Shown here: piece after piece, positions 40,014 to 43,278 of the stretch
Position numbering within the stretch: position 1 is the stretch's first letter
Layout of the letters: each line of letters starts with the position of its first letter
From: DTFZ01 sp964510055
GTDB lineage: Bacteria; Bacillota; Clostridia; Christensenellales; SZUA-584
Direction of reading: 5' to 3'
Length of the DNA: 43,278 bases
Assembly: GCA_964510055.1 (NCBI GenBank)
Contig: CAZDZY010000010.1
Location: 1 to 43,278 of the forward strand
Notes under the pieces: model-generated
Seen by the model: the letters and a program-made list of their open reading frames with translations, nothing else
What the model was told of the DNA's origin: nothing
Databases searched by the model: none
Program-made: the position numbers and the translations under genes

Positions 40014-40228
40014 TATATATTTGTTTTAAAACGCGACATGAGCATTTCCACGTTATTATTCCCCAGCAAACGAAGGCGTACAACCCTTTCGGAGTCCGCC
40101 CCTTCCACGCCGCGTTTCGAAGAATACTCCCTGCGTACTATTCCGAAGCCTTGCGCGCGAAGCCTTTTTTCGGCTTCAGCTGCGGGGAGCCCCAGAATTT
40201 TTCCGAACGGATCATCCCTTAGCGTCAT
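40013..40228 (-). CDS. Small conserved-looking protein between frr and uppS
   Basis: 71 residues; the ATG overlaps the frr stop (ATGA), so it is translationally coupled. The middle (LGLPAAEAEKRLRAQGFGIVRREYSS) followed by SERVVRLRLL has the rhythm of a single PASTA-like repeat (helix-loop then strand), but I cannot assign it firmly. It is strongly basic overall. No membrane segment or signal peptide. It could be a lineage-specific partner of ribosome recycling or cell-wall carrier synthesis, but its function is unknown. Confidence 0.7.
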   Translation of the reverse strand: MTLRDDPFGKILGLPAAEAEKRLRAQGFGIVRREYSSKRGVEGADSERVVRLRLLGNNNVEMLMSRFKTNI

Positions 40229-40788
40229 ACTTCCATTATTTCCTGCTCTTTTTCCTTTACAAGAGCGTCTATCTTTTTCATGAAGTCGTCGGTTGCGTCC
40301 TGCATTTCCTTTTCGAGATCATCAAAATCGTCTTCGGTTATCTCGCTCGACTTCTGCGCCTTTTTGAACGCCTCGTTCGCCTCACGGCGGATCACCCTTA
40401 CGGCTACTTTCGCGTCCTCGCCCTTCTTCTTTACGGTCTTCGCGAGCTCAGACCTTCTCTCCTGAGTGAGCTCCGGTATGACGAGCCTTATTACTTTGCC
40501 GTCGTTGGCGGGATTTATGCCGAGGTCTGATTTCATTATAGCCTTCTCGACTTCGCCGAGCACCTTAGTATCCCAAACGGAAACGACTATCATGCGCGGC
40601 TCGGGGGCGGATATGTTGCCGAGCTGGTTTATGGGCGTCGGCGTTCCGTAATAGTCTGCGTGTATACCGTCCAGCAGCTGTGGGTTTGCCCTGCCCGCGC
40701 GTATATGCGAAAGCTCTCTCTTCAGCGCGGCTGTCGATTTTTCCATCTTGGCTTTTGCGGCGTCAAGCGCCTCGTGTTTTACGTACAT
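40225..40788 (-). CDS. frr: Ribosome recycling factor
   Basis: A 187-residue protein that splits post-termination ribosomes with EF-G. Family hallmarks: HIRAGRANPQLLDGI, the YYGTPTPINQLGNI hinge and the R/K-rich helices ending DDFMKKIDALVKEKEQEIMEV (described in part). AGGAGGT precedes the ATG. It follows pyrH by 27 bases. Confidence 0.97.
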   Translation of the reverse strand: MYVKHEALDAAKAKMEKSTAALKRELSHIRAGRANPQLLDGIHADYYGTPTPINQLGNISAPEPRMIVVSVWDTKVLGEVEKAIMKSDLGINPANDGKVIRLVIPELTQERRSELAKTVKKKGEDAKVAVRVIRREANEAFKKAQKSSEITEDDFDDLEKEMQDATDDFMKKIDALVKEKEQEIMEV

Positions 40789-40815
40789 AATAAACCTCCT
40801 TTTATCGCTTTGGCT

Positions 40816-41526
40816 TTAATTTATCCTTGTTCCAATGTTTTCGCCCATTATCACTTTTTTGATGCCGTCCTTCTCGTTGAGGCCGAAACACACTATGGGT
40901 ATGTTGTTGTCCATACACAGCGATACGGCCGTAGTGTCCATTACGCTGAGCTTCTGGTTAATGACTTCGATGTAGCTTATGCGGTCGTACTTCTTCGCAT
41001 CCCTGTTCATCTTCGGGTCGCTGTTGTATACGCCGTCAACATTCTTCGCGAGCAGTATCATCTCAGCCTCTATCTCCGCCGCCCGCAGAGCCGCCGCGGT
41101 ATCCGTCGAGAAGTACGGGTTTCCGGTGCCGCACGCGAATATGACCACCCTGCCCTTTTCGAGGTGCCTCATCGCTCTCCTGCGGATATACGGCTCGGCT
41201 ATGGATTTCATCTCAATAGCGGTCTGCACCCTTGTCTGCATGTCCTTGTTTTCAAGGGCGTCCTGCATCGCGAGGGCGTTTATTACCGTAGCGAGCATGC
41301 CCATGTGATCAGCTGTAGTCCTGTCCATGCCCACGCCCCTGCGGCCTCTCCAGATGTTCCCGCCGCCGACGATGATGCCTATTTCAACTCCCATCTTTGC
41401 GACTTCTATCACCTGGTCGGCCACCGAGGAGATCACCTCAAAATCGAGCCCGAACTCTTTGCTGCCCGCCAGGGCTTCTCCGCTTATCTTCAATATAACG
41501 CGTTTGTACTTAGGCTCCATAGGCAT
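40816..41526 (-). CDS. pyrH: UMP kinase
   Basis: A 236-residue amino-acid-kinase-fold enzyme phosphorylating UMP to UDP. KISGEAL, the GGGNIWRGR nucleotide/effector loop, DHMGMLATVINALA, and the C-terminal TAVSLCMDNNIPIVCF region are present. GGAG lies 9 bases before the ATG. It begins a transcription unit separated from tsf by a terminator. Confidence 0.97.
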   Translation of the reverse strand: MPMEPKYKRVILKISGEALAGSKEFGLDFEVISSVADQVIEVAKMGVEIGIIVGGGNIWRGRRGVGMDRTTADHMGMLATVINALAMQDALENKDMQTRVQTAIEMKSIAEPYIRRRAMRHLEKGRVVIFACGTGNPYFSTDTAAALRAAEIEAEMILLAKNVDGVYNSDPKMNRDAKKYDRISYIEVINQKLSVMDTTAVSLCMDNNIPIVCFGLNEKDGIKKVIMGENIGTRIN

Positions 41527-41707
41527 TGGCTGTTTCTCCTTATATTTATTTTATCATTTATAAGGGCGGAGTTCTACCGCCGCCGTTCGTCGATCCTCAT
41601 TTTCTTGATAACGGGAAGGGGCAGATGTCCTCCCCTGTATCGATCATATTATAATATTGTATACACGCGGCCGGCCGGCAGCCGCCTCCTGTAAACTTAA
41701 GTTTTGC
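41527..41707 (-). other. pyrH leader region
   Basis: About 180 bases between the tsf terminator and pyrH. A TATAAT on the minus strand at 41648-41653 has no recognisable -35, as the region upstream is a GC-rich CGGCCGGCCG. The leader has small hairpins (GGGGAGGACATCTGCCCC and GGCGG...CCGCC). I cannot name a known riboswitch or leader. Confidence 0.4.
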
Positions 41708-41741
41708 AAAAAGGGAGAGTGCGCCCTTTGCCACTCTCCCT
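41708..41741 (-). terminator. Intrinsic terminator of rpsB-tsf
   Basis: A 10-bp perfect stem (AGGGAGAGTG at 41712-41721 with 41732-41741). A T run follows on the minus strand, 12 bases after the tsf stop. Confidence 0.9.
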
Positions 41742-41752
41742 AATGCTTTGCT

Positions 41753-42667
41753 TTATTTGGACGTCTGTTTCATTACCTCTTCGGCAAAATCGTCCTTGCG
41801 CTTTTCGAGGCCTTCGCCCATCTCATAACGCACAAAACGTTTGATGGCGATGTTTCCGCCAAGCTTGCCGGACATCTCTTTGACAAGCTGCTTTATCGTC
41901 TTGTCCTGGTCTTTTACGAACGGCTGCTCTATGAGGCAGAAATCCTTGTAATATTTCTGGATGCGGCCTTCCACCATCTTGTCCACTATCTTCTCAGGCT
42001 TGCCTTCGTTCAAAGCCTGCGCGCGCAATATCTCTTTCTCGCTCGCTATTACCGATTCCGGGACCTGCGAAGGCTCGAGGTACAGCGGGTTAGCGGCGGC
42101 TATCTGCATAGCTATGTCGTGAACGAAAGCTCTTAATTCGGCATTGCCTGCCAAAGCGGCGTCGCAGCCCACTTCGACGAGCACGCCTATTTTTCCGCCC
42201 ATGTGTATATAGCTGTCCACTATTCCCGGCGCGGCAAGCTCAAAGCGCGTGAAGCGGCGGACGTCGATCTTCTCGCCTATCTCGCCCGTCTTATTCTTAA
42301 CGAGGTCGGATATTGTGGCGGAACCTGCCTGCTGCCCGAGCAGCGCGGCAACGTCTGCCGGGCTGCTCTGCATTATATGCTTTGCTATGCCGCGCACAAA
42401 TTCAACGAATAAAGGCGTTCTCGCCACAAAGTCGGTCTCGCAGTTTATTTCGACTACCGCGCCGCCCTTTGCATCCACATAGCTCTCCACTACGCCCTCG
42501 GCCGCTATCCTGTCGGCCTTTTTTGCCGCGGACGCGAGACCTTTTTCGCGCAGTATCTTTATGGCTTCGTCAAAATCCCCATTAGCCTGGGTCAAAGCGC
42601 TTTTACAATCCATCATGCCGGCGCCCGTCTTTTCCCTGAGCGTCTTAACGTCATTCGCACTAATCAT
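41753..42667 (-). CDS. tsf: Elongation factor Ts
   Basis: Guanine nucleotide exchange factor for EF-Tu, 304 residues. MISANDVKTLREKTGAGMMD at the start is the family signature, with the core dimerisation regions following. The AAGGAG is about 14 bases from the ATG, longer than normal, but the protein start is unmistakable. It follows rpsB as usual. Confidence 0.97.
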   Translation of the reverse strand: MISANDVKTLREKTGAGMMDCKSALTQANGDFDEAIKILREKGLASAAKKADRIAAEGVVESYVDAKGGAVVEINCETDFVARTPLFVEFVRGIAKHIMQSSPADVAALLGQQAGSATISDLVKNKTGEIGEKIDVRRFTRFELAAPGIVDSYIHMGGKIGVLVEVGCDAALAGNAELRAFVHDIAMQIAAANPLYLEPSQVPESVIASEKEILRAQALNEGKPEKIVDKMVEGRIQKYYKDFCLIEQPFVKDQDKTIKQLVKEMSGKLGGNIAIKRFVRYEMGEGLEKRKDDFAEEVMKQTSK

Positions 42668-42736
42668 ATCTAAAAAAATATCTCCTTATTTCCAATAAAC
42701 CTATTTTACCCAAAGAAGCCTGATAATCTTCCGGAA

Positions 42737-43278
42737 TTACGCTTCGGTCTCTTCGGCAGCCGGAGCTTCTTCGAGAGATTCCATCATATCCACGGGTTCT
42801 TCCTCTTCCTCTTCTTCTTCGGCAGCGTCGGGCGTTGAAACGTCGGTAAGCTGTTCGCCCTGTTTCGCTTCGAGCACCGCGTCGGCTATCTTCGAAGAAA
42901 GGAGCTTGACGGCGCGGATCGCGTCGTCGTTGCCCGGTATTACGTAATCGACTTCGTCCGGGTCGCAGTTCGTATCTACTATGCCTACTATCGGGATGCC
43001 CAAGGACCTCGCTTCGATTATCGCGATGTGTTCTTTCCTCGGGTCTACCACGAACAGCACCCCGGGAAGGTCTTTCATTTCCCTTATGCCGCTTAAGTTT
43101 TTAAGCAGCTTTTCCTGCTCGTGTTTGAGCTTGATGACTTCTTTTTTGGGGAGCAGCGCGAATTCGCCCGTCTCCTCCATCTTTTCTATCTTCTCAAGCC
43201 TTCTTACGCGGCTCCTTATCGTCTTGAAGTTGGTGAGCATGCCGCCGAGCCACCTCTGGCTTACGAAATACATGCCGC
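42737..43278 (-). CDS. rpsB: Ribosomal protein uS2 (5' end outside window)
   Basis: The C-terminal 180 residues of a 30S protein. FVSQRWLGGMLTNFKTI and a GIVDTNCDPDEVDYVIPGND segment are diagnostic. The methionine at 43273 is internal; the true start lies beyond the window. A C-terminal tail of about 35 residues is extremely acidic (a run of eight E then more E/D), an extension beyond the usual end of S2. Confidence 0.97.
   Translation of the reverse strand, partial: GMYFVSQRWLGGMLTNFKTIRSRVRRLEKIEKMEETGEFALLPKKEVIKLKHEQEKLLKNLSGIREMKDLPGVLFVVDPRKEHIAIIEARSLGIPIVGIVDTNCDPDEVDYVIPGNDDAIRAVKLLSSKIADAVLEAKQGEQLTDVSTPDAAEEEEEEEEPVDMMESLEEAPAAEETEA

Noticed and set aside
1..43278. tRNA, rRNA, IS transposase or prophage genes
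   Set aside because: None recognised on either strand.

Overview
The window looks like a chromosomal scaffold from an uncultured or draft-assembled member of the Clostridia (Bacillota). Reasons: a PolC-type DNA polymerase III, a radical-SAM HemZ, a split SecD/SecF pair, a YceD-rpmF-plsX-acpP-rnc run, strong AGGAGG-type ribosome binding sites, sigma-A type TTGACA/TATAAT promoters, and G+C near one half by eye. A run of exactly 100 N (9202-9301) is a scaffold gap. Most genes lie on the minus strand, and 10 of the 39 genes with a visible start appear to begin with TTG or GTG.

Layout, from the right end leftwards (direction of transcription): rpsB (partial)-tsf; pyrH-frr-small ORF-uppS-cdsA-dxr-rseP-ispG-polC (translation, UMP synthesis, undecaprenyl carrier, CDP-diacylglycerol, MEP isoprenoid pathway, intramembrane proteolysis and replication); secD-secF (protein export); recJ-relA-dtd-MBL-hemZ (recombination, stringent response, tRNA proofreading, haem). 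This is a very conserved housekeeping block. It is followed by an AT-rich island (about 20.0-21.1 kb) with two diverged paralogous lipoproteins and a tiny basic ORF. Then come yceD-rpmF-plsX-acpP-rnc with a structured leader, glyA, a BlaI/M56 sensor-repressor pair, an MBL-fold hydrolase, an orphan PstS-like lipoprotein, a small membrane protein, and DUF512-der-plsY-lspA.

The left end has plus-strand genes: lipA-lplA (lipoate synthesis and ligation), convergent with lspA, and a PadR-DUF2812 pair driven by a promoter saturated with palindromic operators. A divergent AraC/GyrI-like regulator is at the extreme left.

No phage, IS transposase, CRISPR array, rRNA or tRNA was seen. The most unusual feature is the array of three partial copies of the 3' end of the pstS-like gene plus its terminator, lying downstream of that gene and interrupted by the assembly gap. 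Other points worth a second look are a pseudoknot-capable leader before yceD-rpmF, an M56 sensor with a large unusual extracytoplasmic domain, a family of dispersed CCCCAAAAAG palindromes, and the 18-residue basic ORF. I did not find a complete new multi-gene system that I could defend.
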